Source: Muribaculaceae bacterium (lineage in GTDB: Bacteria; Bacteroidota; Bacteroidia; Bacteroidales; Muribaculaceae). From it: a stretch of DNA of 64,000 nucleotides. The position numbers and the translations under genes are program-made. This document shows, in pieces, positions 17,643-25,924 of the stretch. Numbering within the stretch: the first letter of the stretch is position 1; every line of letters starts with the position of its first letter. The notes below the pieces were generated by a model. That model was not told the origin of the DNA, ran no database searches, and saw only the letters and a list, made by a program, of their open reading frames with translations. The stretch lies in contig JAFSCJ010000016.1 in the NCBI GenBank assembly GCA_017436845.1, forward strand, positions 62,001-126,000, read 5' to 3'.

Positions 17643-19442
17643 ATGCAGAAGATTAGAAACATCGCTATTATAGCTCACGTTGACCACGGTAAAACTACAA
17701 TCGTTGATAAAATGTTGCTCGCTGGAAACCTTTTCCGCGAAAACCAAAATGCAGGTGAGCTAATTCTCGATAATAATGACTTGGAACGTGAACGTGGGAT
17801 TACAATTCTTTCAAAAAACGTTTCTATCACATATAAAGATTATAAGATAAACATCATTGACACTCCGGGGCACGCCGATTTTGGTGGTGAGGTGGAGCGC
17901 GTGTTGAACATGGCTGATGGTTGTCTCCTTTTGGTAGATGCTTTTGAAGGGCCAATGCCTCAAACACGTTTTGTGCTTCAAAAGGCTATCCAAATGGGGT
18001 TGAAACCTGTCGTTGTCGTTAATAAGGTGGATAAACCTAATTGCCGTCCTGATGAGGTACAAGAAATGGTATTTGACTTGATGTTTAATCTTGAAGCTAC
18101 TGAAGACCAACTTGATTTCCCTACAATATTTGGCTCGGCTAAACAAGGCTGGATGAGTACCGATTGGCAAAAGCCCACTGATAACATTCTTGCTCTGCTT
18201 GATGCTATTATTGAATATATTCCTGAGCCTAAAACTCTAGAGGGTGATGCACAAATGTTGATTACATCACTTGACTATTCATCTTATGTGGGGCGCATCG
18301 CTATCGGTCGCGTGCATCGTGGTGAATTGCGTGAAGGGATGGAAATCGCTCTTTGCAAGAAAGACGGCTCAATCGTTAAGCAACGCATCAAAGAGTTGCA
18401 CACGTTTGAGGGAATGGGACGTAAAAAGGTGTCAAGTGTTAAAAGTGGTGATATCTGTGCGCTCGTTGGTATTGATGGATTTGAAATTGGTGATACTGTA
18501 GCCGATGTAACTAATCCAGAGGTATTGCCACGTATTGCAATTGATGAGCCTACAATGTCAATGACTTTCACAATCAATGATAGTCCATTCTTTGGTAAAG
18601 ATGGTAAGTTTGTAACATCTCGCCACATTGCTGATCGTTTGGAAAAAGAACTTGACCGCAACTTGGCTTTGCGCGTAACAAAGGCTGACCATGAAGATGT
18701 GTGGACAGTGTTTGGCCGCGGTGTGTTGCACTTGTCGGTGTTGATTGAGACAATGCGTCGTGAAGGGTATGAGTTGCAAGTGGGACAGCCACAAGTAATC
18801 ATCAAGGAGATTGATGGGGTCAAGTGCGAGCCTGTGGAACTGTTGACAATCAACGTTACTGAGGAATATTCAAGCAAAATTATCGATATGGTAACTCGCC
18901 GCAAAGGTGAGATGTTGACAATGAATGCACAAAACGATCGCATACACATGGAATTCCAAATCCCATCTCGTGGTATCATTGGGTTGCGTAACAATGTGTT
19001 GACTGCATCGGCAGGTGAAGCTATTATGGCTCACCGTTTCCTTGAATATCAACCATGGAAAGGAGACATCGAGCGTCGCACAAATGGCTCTTTGATAGCA
19101 ATGGAAGCCGGTACTGCCTATGCCTATGCAATTGATAAACTACAAGATCGTGGTCGTTTCTTTATCTTCCCACAAGAGGAGGTTTATGCCGGTCAAGTAG
19201 TGGGAGAGAACGCTAAGGATAATGATATTGTTGTCAATGTTACAAAGTCAAAAAAATTGACAAATATGCGTGCATCGGGTGCTGATGACAAAGCTCGCAT
19301 CATTCCTCCTGTGGTATTCAGTCTTGAAGAAGCGCTCGAATATATCAAAGAGGATGAATATGTAGAAGTAACTCCAAACCACTTGCGTTTACGCAAAATT
19401 ATTCTTGACGAAATAGAACGCAAACGCGCAAATAAAGTTTAG
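17643..19442 (+). CDS. typA: Ribosome-associated GTPase TypA/BipA
   Basis: 599 residues, the normal length. A translational GTPase that binds the 70S ribosome and aids 50S assembly and stress adaptation. The G-domain motifs are clear: G1 AHVDHGKTT, switch [10 protein letters not shown]3 [13 protein letters not shown]4 NKVDKPNC. After the EF-G-like domain II come the BipA-specific segments: [18 protein letters not shown] domain [21 protein letters not shown], and the C-terminal domain [13 protein letters not shown]. Monocistronic, with its own promoter element and terminator. Confidence 0.98.
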   Translation: MQKIRNIAIIAHVDHGKTTIVDKMLLAGNLFRENQNAGELILDNNDLERERGITILSKNVSITYKDYKINIIDTPGHADFGGEVERVLNMADGCLLLVDAFEGPMPQTRFVLQKAIQMGLKPVVVVNKVDKPNCRPDEVQEMVFDLMFNLEATEDQLDFPTIFGSAKQGWMSTDWQKPTDNILALLDAIIEYIPEPKTLEGDAQMLITSLDYSSYVGRIAIGRVHRGELREGMEIALCKKDGSIVKQRIKELHTFEGMGRKKVSSVKSGDICALVGIDGFEIGDTVADVTNPEVLPRIAIDEPTMSMTFTINDSPFFGKDGKFVTSRHIADRLEKELDRNLALRVTKADHEDVWTVFGRGVLHLSVLIETMRREGYELQVGQPQVIIKEIDGVKCEPVELLTINVTEEYSSKIIDMVTRRKGEMLTMNAQNDRIHMEFQIPSRGIIGLRNNVLTASAGEAIMAHRFLEYQPWKGDIERRTNGSLIAMEAGTAYAYAIDKLQDRGRFFIFPQEEVYAGQVVGENAKDNDIVVNVTKSKKLTNMRASGADDKARIIPPVVFSLEEALEYIKEDEYVEVTPNHLRLRKIILDEIERKRANKV

Positions 19443-19469
19443 CGGATATTTTAGTTAATAAATAATAAA

Positions 19470-19516
19470 ACCCACAAACGTGATTAAACCATATGCGTTT
19501 GTGGGTTGTCTATTTT
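19470..19516 (+). terminator. Intrinsic terminator after typA
   Basis: An 11-bp stem (19470-19480 with 19496-19506) and a 15-base loop, followed by TGTCTATTTT. Confidence 0.75.
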
Positions 19517-19544
19517 ATTGATTAACCTAAAGTAATATATGTTT

Positions 19545-19991
19545 ATGAAAAATTTCTCAAGATTAGTCGCTATTGTGACGTTGGTATTAGCAGTTGGTTT
19601 TACTGCAAGAGCCGATCGCCATGTTGATGTGTCTCAGCTCCCTGCTGAAGCACAATCTTTTATTAAGAAACACTATGCATCGGTAAATATTCGAGAGTGT
19701 GAACAAGATAATGGCTATTTTGATATCGAACTTAAAAATGGCGTTGATATGGCATTTGATGCTAAAGGCAAATTGCTAAAGCTTGAAGCCGGAAATAAAA
19801 AGATCTCTCAAGCAATCCTTAAGGAGATTTTGCCTGTAAAAATCTATACAGAATTAAGCTCTCGCAATCTATTAAATAAAGTAGAGGAGGTTGAATTTAA
19901 TCAATCAAATATAAAGATTGAAACATCGGAGTGGTTTAAAGATGAATATCGCTTTGACCTTGATGGCAACCTTATTTCGGTAACAGATTAG
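19545..19991 (+). CDS. Secreted PepSY-like (BLIP-fold) protein
   Basis: 148 residues from the ATG at 19545; another ATG lies two codons upstream. The signal peptide MKNFSRLVAIVTLVLAVGFTARA is followed by two similar beta-alpha units: PAEAQSFIKKHYAS ... FDIELKNGVDMAFDAKGKL and a repeat starting LKEILPVKIYTELS ... YRFDLDGNLISV. This is the layout of the PepSY-like/BLIP family of small periplasmic proteins common in Bacteroidales, whose function is not established. It lies between two terminators and so is a single-gene unit. Confidence 0.82.
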   Translation: MKNFSRLVAIVTLVLAVGFTARADRHVDVSQLPAEAQSFIKKHYASVNIRECEQDNGYFDIELKNGVDMAFDAKGKLLKLEAGNKKISQAILKEILPVKIYTELSSRNLLNKVEEVEFNQSNIKIETSEWFKDEYRFDLDGNLISVTD

Positions 19992-20013
19992 TTTTCTCAT
20001 AGGAATTTTAAAG

Positions 20014-20053
20014 AAAATGTCGCTACAACTTTTTGGGGTAGCGACATTTTTTT
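20014..20053. terminator. Bidirectional intrinsic terminator
   Basis: A perfect 13-bp stem (20014-20026 with 20038-20050). It has an A run at its left and T8 at its right, so it can serve the PepSY-like gene on the plus strand and the convergent DUF3109 gene on the minus strand. Confidence 0.85.
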
Positions 20054-20059
20054 TGTTTC

Positions 20060-20641
20060 TTATTTGCCATATTCTTCAAGGTAGGCTTCGCAGGCGAGGC
20101 ACAGCTCGTCATACCATTCTTTGCCAAAACGTCTAATGAGTGGCTCTTTCAAGAACTGATAGACTCTCACTCCCTCTTTGCGACCTAGTATCTCTGCACA
20201 TTTGCATATTTTCCAACGATGATAATTTATGGCTGTGAAAGTTGGGTATTCAGTGAGTCTTAGTGGGTAGAGATGGCAAGAGATGGGCTTGTAGAAATCG
20301 GTGCGCCCTTCGCGATAGGCTTTTTCAATTGCACATTGGCACATTCCCCCGGGAGCATAGCAGGTGAACACACAATTGCGGTTGTTGACGATTGATGTAA
20401 CGAGGTCTCCCTCTTCGTCGATATATCCCACACCATTGGCTTTTATCTCCTCTTGCGCTTGTGGCATGAGGTCGTCCCACACAATGGGGAGTATCTCTTT
20501 CAGTTTTTCATATTCCTCTTTTGTGATGGGAGCACCTGCATCACCTTCAATACAACACTCTCCGAGACAGCTATCAAGATCACACAAGAAAAATTGCTCG
20601 GCGAGATCAAGCGAAACAAGGGTATCTTTAATTTGTAACAT
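20060..20641 (-). CDS. DUF3109 family cysteine-rich protein
   Basis: 193 residues from the ATG at 20641 (MLQIKDTLVSLD); a TTG nine codons upstream is less likely. The family pattern of cysteines is present: FLCDLDSCLGECCIEGDAG at the start, NRNCVFTCYAPGGMCQCAIE in the middle, ISCHLYPLR, and WKICKCAE near the end. These resemble metal or Fe-S ligands of YkgJ-like proteins, but the function is not known. Last gene of a minus-strand operon running from ung. Confidence 0.88.
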   Translation of the reverse strand: MLQIKDTLVSLDLAEQFFLCDLDSCLGECCIEGDAGAPITKEEYEKLKEILPIVWDDLMPQAQEEIKANGVGYIDEEGDLVTSIVNNRNCVFTCYAPGGMCQCAIEKAYREGRTDFYKPISCHLYPLRLTEYPTFTAINYHRWKICKCAEILGRKEGVRVYQFLKEPLIRRFGKEWYDELCLACEAYLEEYGK

Positions 20642-20688
20642 TATGGTTTCTTCGTCTTTAGTTTCCAATTTATTAAAATCTCAATAGT

Positions 20689-21948
20689 TTAACGCCCTGA
20701 ATATATAAATGTAGTTCCCACAAGTCGGTCATATCGGCTTCCCGGAGGACGATGATAAACCATTACTATATACTCATTTATTGTTTGATAAAAATTACCT
20801 TCCACGATTGATGTTTTACCTTGCATTGAGCCGGTAGGCACTGCAAGATATTGATAGTTATAAGCTCCTTGTTTTAGTAGAAGATTTTTTTCATAACAGT
20901 TTGTCGCTGGGTTGTATATCATGCGAGATTCCGGGGAAAAACGGCGATAGGTGAAATCTCCGTCAAGGAAAATATCGGTATTTATCAGCTCAGGCATTTC
21001 GAGTGCAAAATGTGCTACAACATAGTCGGCCTCGATATTGCTCATAGCAGAGTTATATTCGCGTATTTTGTATCGCCCAAATTGAGTTTGATCATATGTG
21101 TAGCTACTTGCATATCTTGGCTTGTCAATAGTCAACATTATGTGGTAAAGAGGATGAGCATAGCTGATTTCCTCAACGCCCATTCCGGGATATGAGGTTG
21201 AATTAATTTCCATGCGGCGATATTCATTACCTGCAGAGAAAATGAGTGGTTGAAGGTGCTCATAATAGGCAATACGCCCGGCAATGCGTAGAGGCTTGCT
21301 GATGATAACCTGATTATCTACACGTCCATTTTGTGTGACAACGAGCTTGAGGTCGTTGAACATGTCTTGCACTTTCACCTTGTCGGCATCGACTACAATT
21401 GATAGTTGCTGATGACGATCGTTATAGTCTATATCGGTGCGAGATGTAACTCCGCCCGACACTTTCATCGTGTTTTCGCTCACAGAGAAACGTGCTTGTA
21501 GTAGTGTTTCGTCTGGATTATCCTCTGGGAACACTTTTAGCAGGTAATTCCCCGAAATTGTAAATCTCACTTGGTTGTTGGGCAGAGCAATTGTGTAGTT
21601 GACGTAGTGAGTTGTTGTCATTTGCGAGAATTCATATTGCTCTACATCGCCAAGGTTAAAACCGTCGATATATTCGGCATCTACTAATCCTGATGGACGC
21701 CATTGAGCATCGCAATGAACGAGTGAATATCTCATGTAGCGTTGGTCTTCAGCTATCTCATCAAAATTGATGACGATGTGGTCGTCGCTATTGAGCATGA
21801 TTACCGGCGGAGCATATTCGTTTCCTTCGACCTTTACCTGCAAAGAATGAAATGACGGGGCAAATATGCCGGTCATTGTATCCTCTTGAGCATGTAGAGT
21901 AAAAGCAAAGACGCAAGCGATGAATAATATTATCTGGCGGTAATTCAT
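20689..21948 (-). CDS. DUF5103 / type IX secretion system plug-like protein
   Basis: 419 residues with a signal peptide (MNYRQIILFIACVFAFTLHA). The DUF5103 pattern is visible: IFAPSFHSLQVKVEG at the N-terminus, YMRYSLVHCDAQWRPSGLVDAEYIDGFN, and FSQMTTTHYVNYTIALPN; it is beta-rich to the C-terminus. Annotated homologues are called T9SS plug proteins (PorW/PlugB context in Bacteroidota), which act at the outer membrane. The T9SS-like sorting domain encoded at 1254-2492 is consistent with a T9SS in this organism. Between C_GCAxxG and DUF3109 genes in one operon. Confidence 0.87.
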   Translation of the reverse strand: MNYRQIILFIACVFAFTLHAQEDTMTGIFAPSFHSLQVKVEGNEYAPPVIMLNSDDHIVINFDEIAEDQRYMRYSLVHCDAQWRPSGLVDAEYIDGFNLGDVEQYEFSQMTTTHYVNYTIALPNNQVRFTISGNYLLKVFPEDNPDETLLQARFSVSENTMKVSGGVTSRTDIDYNDRHQQLSIVVDADKVKVQDMFNDLKLVVTQNGRVDNQVIISKPLRIAGRIAYYEHLQPLIFSAGNEYRRMEINSTSYPGMGVEEISYAHPLYHIMLTIDKPRYASSYTYDQTQFGRYKIREYNSAMSNIEADYVVAHFALEMPELINTDIFLDGDFTYRRFSPESRMIYNPATNCYEKNLLLKQGAYNYQYLAVPTGSMQGKTSIVEGNFYQTINEYIVMVYHRPPGSRYDRLVGTTFIYSGR

Positions 21949-21958
21949 TAGTTAAAAA

Positions 21959-22351
21959 TCATAGCTTGTTGTGAATGATTGTGATAGCATCTTCGATGAG
22001 AAACATGCATGGTTTGCGACCAGGTTTCAGTAGCTCACCACACACGATAGATCCATTCAATTCTTTAAATTCCGAACTATAATCCTGCACAGTTTTATAC
22101 AAAGAAGGCTTGTCGGTGGGTTGGCTGAATTTTGTCATGCCAAGTACCATTGTCATTCCCGAAATGGTACCACACACTTGGCGTTGACCACCCACGCCAC
22201 CACCAAATCCCGATGATACTCGTGCAGCAACGTCAGAGTCCATTCCATGAACGTCATCAAAAACCATAAACACACATTGAGAACAGTTGTATCCCTCTTT
22301 GTGTAATTGTCGAGCGCGATTGATGCGCTCCTCTAAGCTATATTTTACCAT
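21959..22351 (-). CDS. C_GCAxxG_C_C family protein
   Basis: 130 residues with the family's redox/metal motifs: EGYNCSQCVFMVF (Cys pair), SSGFGGGVGGQRQVCGTISGM (glycine-rich segment and Cys) and SIVCGELLKPGRKPCMFLIEDA near the C-terminus. Family members are small cytosolic proteins of unconfirmed function, suspected redox or metal binding. It overlaps ung by 7 bases, so the two are translationally coupled. Confidence 0.9.
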   Translation of the reverse strand: MVKYSLEERINRARQLHKEGYNCSQCVFMVFDDVHGMDSDVAARVSSGFGGGVGGQRQVCGTISGMTMVLGMTKFSQPTDKPSLYKTVQDYSSEFKELNGSIVCGELLKPGRKPCMFLIEDAITIIHNKL

Positions 22352-23007
22352 TTTATTTGTTCCTTTCCTTGTGAAGCGAGATATTGATTGGCTTTAGAGA
22401 AATGTTTATTTCCCAAGAATCCACGATAAGCACTCAGAGGTGATGGGTGAGGAGATGTGAGTACCAGATGCTTGTTTCGATCGATAAATGCCCCTTTTTT
22501 GATAGCATAAGAACCCCAAAGCATGAACACTAGTCCCTGACGATCGTTGGCAAGACGCATTATCACCTCGTCGGTAAACTCTTCCCAACCACGCCCTTGA
22601 TGTGATGCTGCACGATGAGCCTCTACAGTGAGAGTAGCATTGAGGAGTAGCACACCTTGCTTGGCCCAACGGCTAAGATCGCCATTCTCTGGAATGGGGG
22701 TGCCTATATCATCGCGTATCTCTTTGAATATGTTGACAAGAGATGGAGGCATGGGGACGGCCGGTGCAACCGAGAAGCACAAGCCATTGGCTTGGCCTAC
22801 ATCATGATAGGGGTCTTGACCGAGTATAACGACTTTTACCTGATTGAATGGACATGCGTCAAAAGCGGCAAAAATTTTTGATGCCGGAGGAAATATTTGT
22901 TTTGTGCGATACTCTTGGCGTACAAAATCGGTGAGTCGCACAAAATAATCTTTGTCCCATTCTGAGGAAAGGCGTTCTTTCCAGGATTGTTCAATCTTTA
23001 CATCCAT
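22345..23007 (-). CDS. ung: Uracil-DNA glycosylase
   Basis: 220 residues, normal for family 1 UDG, which removes uracil from DNA to start base excision repair. Motifs: the water-activating loop VILGQDPYHDVGQANGL (catalytic Asp in GQDPYH), the Pro-rich loop VPMPPSLVNIFKEI, LLLNATLTVEAHRAASH (uracil-binding Asn), and the minor-groove loop TSPHPSPLSAYRGF with the catalytic His. First gene of the minus-strand operon. Confidence 0.98.
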   Translation of the reverse strand: MDVKIEQSWKERLSSEWDKDYFVRLTDFVRQEYRTKQIFPPASKIFAAFDACPFNQVKVVILGQDPYHDVGQANGLCFSVAPAVPMPPSLVNIFKEIRDDIGTPIPENGDLSRWAKQGVLLLNATLTVEAHRAASHQGRGWEEFTDEVIMRLANDRQGLVFMLWGSYAIKKGAFIDRNKHLVLTSPHPSPLSAYRGFLGNKHFSKANQYLASQGKEQIKW

Positions 23008-23035
23008 GTCATTTTGCCGGTAATTGTTCTATTTG

Positions 23036-23043
23036 CAAAACTA
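23036..23043 (-). promoter_or_regulatory. Bacteroidota -7 element for the ung operon
   Basis: TAGTTTTG on the minus strand (perfect TAnnTTTG), 29 bases before the ung ATG at 23007. Confidence 0.55.
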
Positions 23044-23055
23044 CAAAAAAACGAC

Positions 23056-23063
23056 TAATTTTG
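23056..23063 (+). promoter_or_regulatory. Bacteroidota -7 element for the tRNA-Arg gene
   Basis: TAATTTTG (perfect TAnnTTTG) 24 bases before the mature tRNA 5' end, divergent from the ung promoter. Confidence 0.55.
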
Positions 23064-23086
23064 CACACGATTTACGATATTTATAT

Positions 23087-23158
23087 GTTCCCGTAGTTCA
23101 ATGGATAGAATATTGGATTCCGGTTCCAACGATTGGGGTTCGACTCCCCACGGGAATA
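23087..23158 (+). tRNA. tRNA-Arg, anticodon CCG
   Basis: I folded this by hand. Acceptor 23087-23093 pairs with 23151-23157 (one G-U at the end). U8 and A9 are followed by a 4-bp D stem (23096-23099 with 23108-23111) and a 5-bp anticodon stem (23113-23117 with 23125-23129). The loop TTCCGGT puts CCG at positions 34-36. The T arm has stem TGGGG/CCCCA and loop TTCGACT. The discriminator is A at 23158. CCA is not encoded. It reads codon CGG. A hairpin terminator follows. Confidence 0.95.
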
Positions 23159-23167
23159 CTTGAAATA

Positions 23168-23199
23168 AAATCGACCTTGCCAAGAGGTAAGGTCGATTT
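23168..23199. terminator. Hairpin terminator between tRNA-Arg and the DUF2442 gene
   Basis: A 14-bp stem with one G-U pair (23168-23181 with 23186-23199) and a 4-base loop; T-rich on the plus side and A-rich on the other, so it could work in both directions. Confidence 0.7.
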
Positions 23200-23219
23200 G
23201 CATTATGATGCAGCTGCTT

Positions 23220-23453
23220 TTATGCAACAGTGCCTATTTCGTATAGGAATTCCGGGGCTAAATCAGCTCCATTAGCCCACTCAATTGTAACTCTTGTTAA
23301 GCCATATTGGATGAATTTGTTCAAGTCAATAAGCTCGCCAAAAACTTCTCCGGTTAAATAGGAGCGTAAATCTACAATTTTAGTGATGCCATCGCTAAAT
23401 GTTACCTTTAGCTGATAGTCTTTAATATAGTCAACATCTATAACTCTTAACAT
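23220..23453 (-). CDS. DUF2442 domain protein
   Basis: 77 residues. The DUF2442 layout is readable: RVIDVDYIKDYQLKVTFSDG, KIVDLRSYLTGEVFGELID, then a Y-x-x-x-x-V-x-x-x-x-I-x-W-x-N-G-A-D-L-A-P-E-like stretch ending FLYEI. DUF2442 and DUF4160 genes are regularly found as a pair and are suspected toxin-antitoxin-like modules, but activity is not established. It follows the DUF4160 gene by 7 bases. Confidence 0.85.
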   Translation of the reverse strand: MLRVIDVDYIKDYQLKVTFSDGITKIVDLRSYLTGEVFGELIDLNKFIQYGLTRVTIEWANGADLAPEFLYEIGTVA

Positions 23454-23460
23454 AGTGCGA

Positions 23461-23718
23461 TTATTTTAAGGGCTCAATTTTGTTCAATGGTTCTCCTTTT
23501 TGTGCTTTTTCCAATAGTGTGAGGATTTCTGCTTCGTGTACATCTATCCATTCATTAACTTTTGCTATTACTTTAGCTGGAGCTTGTCCATCTACCACTC
23601 TATCGATAACGCTTATTGTACATTCATAGTTCCCATATGTAAAATGGATGTGAGGTGGATTGTAATCTCTCCAATATAAGCTGATAATGATACCAAAGAA
23701 TCTGCAAATTTCGGGCAT
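23461..23718 (-). CDS. DUF4160 domain protein
   Basis: 85 residues. The conserved opening MPEICRFFGIIISLYWRDYNPPHIHFTYG carries the PPHIH motif of DUF4160, and the helical end (KVNEWIDVHEAEILTLLEKAQ) also matches. It is the first gene of a two-gene unit with DUF2442. The pair sits next to a tRNA gene and inside an otherwise housekeeping segment, which fits an acquired small module. Confidence 0.87.
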   Translation of the reverse strand: MPEICRFFGIIISLYWRDYNPPHIHFTYGNYECTISVIDRVVDGQAPAKVIAKVNEWIDVHEAEILTLLEKAQKGEPLNKIEPLK

Positions 23719-23794
23719 GACTATGATAAATTAGTTGTTTGTAAACATAATGGATAAATTGGTAATCTGCAATTTTATTTCGGAGGGTGGGGAT

Positions 23795-23826
23795 AAAAAA
23801 TCAGCCTCATCAATTGATGAGGCTGA
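23795..23826 (-). terminator. Intrinsic terminator of the rpmB-rpmG-DUF4295 operon
   Basis: A perfect 13-bp palindromic stem with no free loop base beyond the centre (23801-23813 with 23814-23826), followed on the minus strand by T6. It lies 30 bases after the DUF4295 stop. Confidence 0.85.
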
Positions 23827-23855
23827 CCGGTATAGAGTTGAATTTAAATCAAATC

Positions 23856-24005
23856 TTATTTCAACGCTTCTTTTACAGCGTCATTGGGTACCATTTCTTC
23901 TTTGAATACATAAGCGCCGGTCTTAGGAGATTTTTCCATTTTGATGACCTTGCTATAGGTACGACCTTCACCTTTTTGAAGTGATGCAACGGTTTTCTTT
24001 GCCAT
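23856..24005 (-). CDS. DUF4295 family small protein
   Basis: 49 residues, too short for routine gene lists: MAKKTVASLQKGEGRTY at the start and VFKEEMVPNDAVKEALK at the end. The protein is very basic and is found next to rpmG and rpmB across Bacteroidales, as here (12 bases after rpmG). It is likely ribosome-associated on the basis of this linkage, but the function is not established. Confidence 0.9.
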   Translation of the reverse strand: MAKKTVASLQKGEGRTYSKVIKMEKSPKTGAYVFKEEMVPNDAVKEALK

Positions 24006-24016
24006 ATCTTAATGTA

Positions 24017-24205
24017 TTATTTAATTTCTTTGTGAACGGTTACTTTCTTAAGAATTGGGTTATATTTCTTAAGCTCCAATCTCTCAGTGGTATTTTTTCT
24101 GTTTTTTGTAGTAATATAACGTGAAGTACCGGGCATACCACTTGCCTTGTGTTCTGTGCACTCAAGAATTACTTGTACACGATTACCTTTAGCTTTCTTT
24201 GCCAT
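24017..24205 (-). CDS. rpmG: 50S ribosomal protein L33 (bL33)
   Basis: 62 residues. Typical L33: [19 protein letters not shown], then [23 protein letters not shown] and a basic end. It lacks the CxxC zinc ribbon pairs of the C+ form, so it is the zinc-independent form; only one Cys is visible. It lies 4 bases after rpmB in the same minus-strand operon. Confidence 0.97.
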   Translation of the reverse strand: MAKKAKGNRVQVILECTEHKASGMPGTSRYITTKNRKNTTERLELKKYNPILKKVTVHKEIK

Positions 24206-24209
24206 CTTC

Positions 24210-24473
24210 TTAGAATTCTAAAATTTTAATATCCTTTTCAGTTAAATAACCCTTTTCGGCTGCTTGCATCATTGCTGCATTAAGACCGAGTTTATTGATG
24301 GTGCGGAGACCGGCAGCAGAAATAGTGAGGCTAATCCACATTTCTTGTTCTACCCAATAGAACTTCTTAGAGAATAGGTTAACGTTAAATTTACGTTTTG
24401 TACGTCTCTTAGAGTGCGATACGTTATTACCTACCATCGCTTTCTTGCCTGTAATTTGACAAATCTTTGACAT
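24210..24473 (-). CDS. rpmB: 50S ribosomal protein L28 (bL28)
   Basis: 87 residues. Start [21 protein letters not shown] followed by [12 protein letters not shown] and the conserved LRTINKLGL in the C-terminal half, all standard for L28. First gene of the rpmB-rpmG-DUF4295 operon; no perfect TAnnTTTG was found in the 200 bases upstream. Confidence 0.97.
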   Translation of the reverse strand: MSKICQITGKKAMVGNNVSHSKRRTKRKFNVNLFSKKFYWVEQEMWISLTISAAGLRTINKLGLNAAMMQAAEKGYLTEKDIKILEF

Positions 24474-24672
24474 GGCTGTTATAAATTTATCTTGTTTTGT
24501 TATTGATTAACTTGGTATTGCTTCGTTGGCCGCCATCTCAGTCTCATATCATCGTTAATTGCATCATTTTTAACGACTTTCAGGATGAGCCACAAAACAG
24601 AGTGCAAAGTAACGAATTTTTCTTGGATATACCAAATTTCCAAGAGTATAATTTTGCTAATCGGCTGATTTT

Positions 24673-25923
24673 TTATCGTTTCAACTTTTTGAGTTGGTTG
24701 ATGAGCATGATGATTGCTGTGGTGGATGCGCGATCAATGACGCGACTGCGATTGCCGGGGAAATGGAAGGTGTCGCTCGCAATTGCTTGTGGTGTCTTGA
24801 CAGCGATGCACACAGTGCCAACGGGTTTTTCGGCTGTGCCTCCTCCGGGTCCGGCGATGCCTGATGTGACGATGGCACAATCGGTGCCAATGGTGGTGCA
24901 GACGCCCTGTGCCATCTCTTCGACGGTGGCGATACTCACAGCTCCATGTTGGAGAAGTGTCTCGTCGTTTACCCCCAACACGCGATGTTTCACTTCGTTG
25001 CTATATGCCACTACGCTACCCATAAACGAAGATGAACTACCGGCAACGCTTGTGATGAGGTGGGCGATATTGCCACCGGTACAACTTTCGGCAGTCGAAA
25101 CGGTCAAGTTTGTCTCGTTGAGGTAATGTAGCAGTATCTCCTCAACGCTTCGGTCCTCGGTGAATAGAATGTCATCACCGAGCATATCAATGAGTTGGCG
25201 ATGGTAGCGGTTGAGCTCGTCGTTGATGAAAGTTTTGTCGTGATGTGTGCCATCAAGTCGCAAGCGTATGAGTCCTGGCTTCGGGAGGTAGGCAAGGTGG
25301 AGATGTGGCGGTAGTGCGTCTTCCCATTCTGCTATTTTGGTTGCGAGTGCCGACTCGGTGTAGTTGATTACGAGCAATGTGCGATGCTCAATGGCGATGT
25401 TGCTGTGAAATTTTTCCAATAGTTGAGGTAATACTTCATCACGAAACATTTGTCGAGTCTCAAAAGGGACTCCCGGCATTGATACAAGCACTTTGCCTTC
25501 TTTTTCAAACCACATCAATGGAGCTGTTCCAACGAGATTTTGTATGACTCGACAAGATGAAGGTACGATGGCTTGCGATGCTGTGAGGTCGTTAAGTTTT
25601 ATTCCGCGCTTGGACACAACCTCTTTTACGTTTTCAAGCACCTCAAGGTTCTCGTATAGCTCTCCGCCGAAGTATTGGCATAATACCGATTTGGTGATGT
25701 CGTCTTTTGTGGGACCGAGGCCGCCTGTTGTCAGTACTACATCGCTTACAGCAAATGCGCGGTCTATGGCACGATGTATTTCATCGGCATTGTCTCCAAT
25801 GACTTGTACGTCGTTAACTTTCCAGCCCACAGGGTTTAACATGCGGGCTATATCACCTGAGTTGGTGTCAATGACTTGTCCTATCAGCAACTCGTCTCCT
25901 ATGGCTATAATTGATACGTTCAC
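24673..25923 (-). CDS. cinA: CinA-family nicotinamide-nucleotide amidase / MoCF-like protein
   Basis: 416 residues with two domains. The N-terminal MoCF-like (COG1058) domain has MNVSIIAIGDELLIGQVIDTNS, LTTGGLGPTKDDITK and SMPGVPFETRQMF. The C-terminal CinA amidase domain has TAESCTGGNIAHLITSVAGSSSSFMG, TSGIAGPGGGTAEKPVGTV. It hydrolyses nicotinamide mononucleotide or ADP-ribose-type damage products in NAD recycling. The start codon is GTG at 25923; it aligns with the conserved family start. It lies upstream of rpmB. Confidence 0.95.
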   Translation of the reverse strand: MNVSIIAIGDELLIGQVIDTNSGDIARMLNPVGWKVNDVQVIGDNADEIHRAIDRAFAVSDVVLTTGGLGPTKDDITKSVLCQYFGGELYENLEVLENVKEVVSKRGIKLNDLTASQAIVPSSCRVIQNLVGTAPLMWFEKEGKVLVSMPGVPFETRQMFRDEVLPQLLEKFHSNIAIEHRTLLVINYTESALATKIAEWEDALPPHLHLAYLPKPGLIRLRLDGTHHDKTFINDELNRYHRQLIDMLGDDILFTEDRSVEEILLHYLNETNLTVSTAESCTGGNIAHLITSVAGSSSSFMGSVVAYSNEVKHRVLGVNDETLLQHGAVSIATVEEMAQGVCTTIGTDCAIVTSGIAGPGGGTAEKPVGTVCIAVKTPQAIASDTFHFPGNRSRVIDRASTTAIIMLINQLKKLKR

Positions 25924-25924
25924 G

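Noticed and set aside
18284..18994. Minus-strand open frame of 236 codons
   Set aside because: It is antisense to typA, an unambiguous housekeeping gene.
24497..25126. Plus-strand open frame of about 209 codons
   Set aside because: It lies opposite cinA, which has complete family motifs; the translated product matches no protein pattern.
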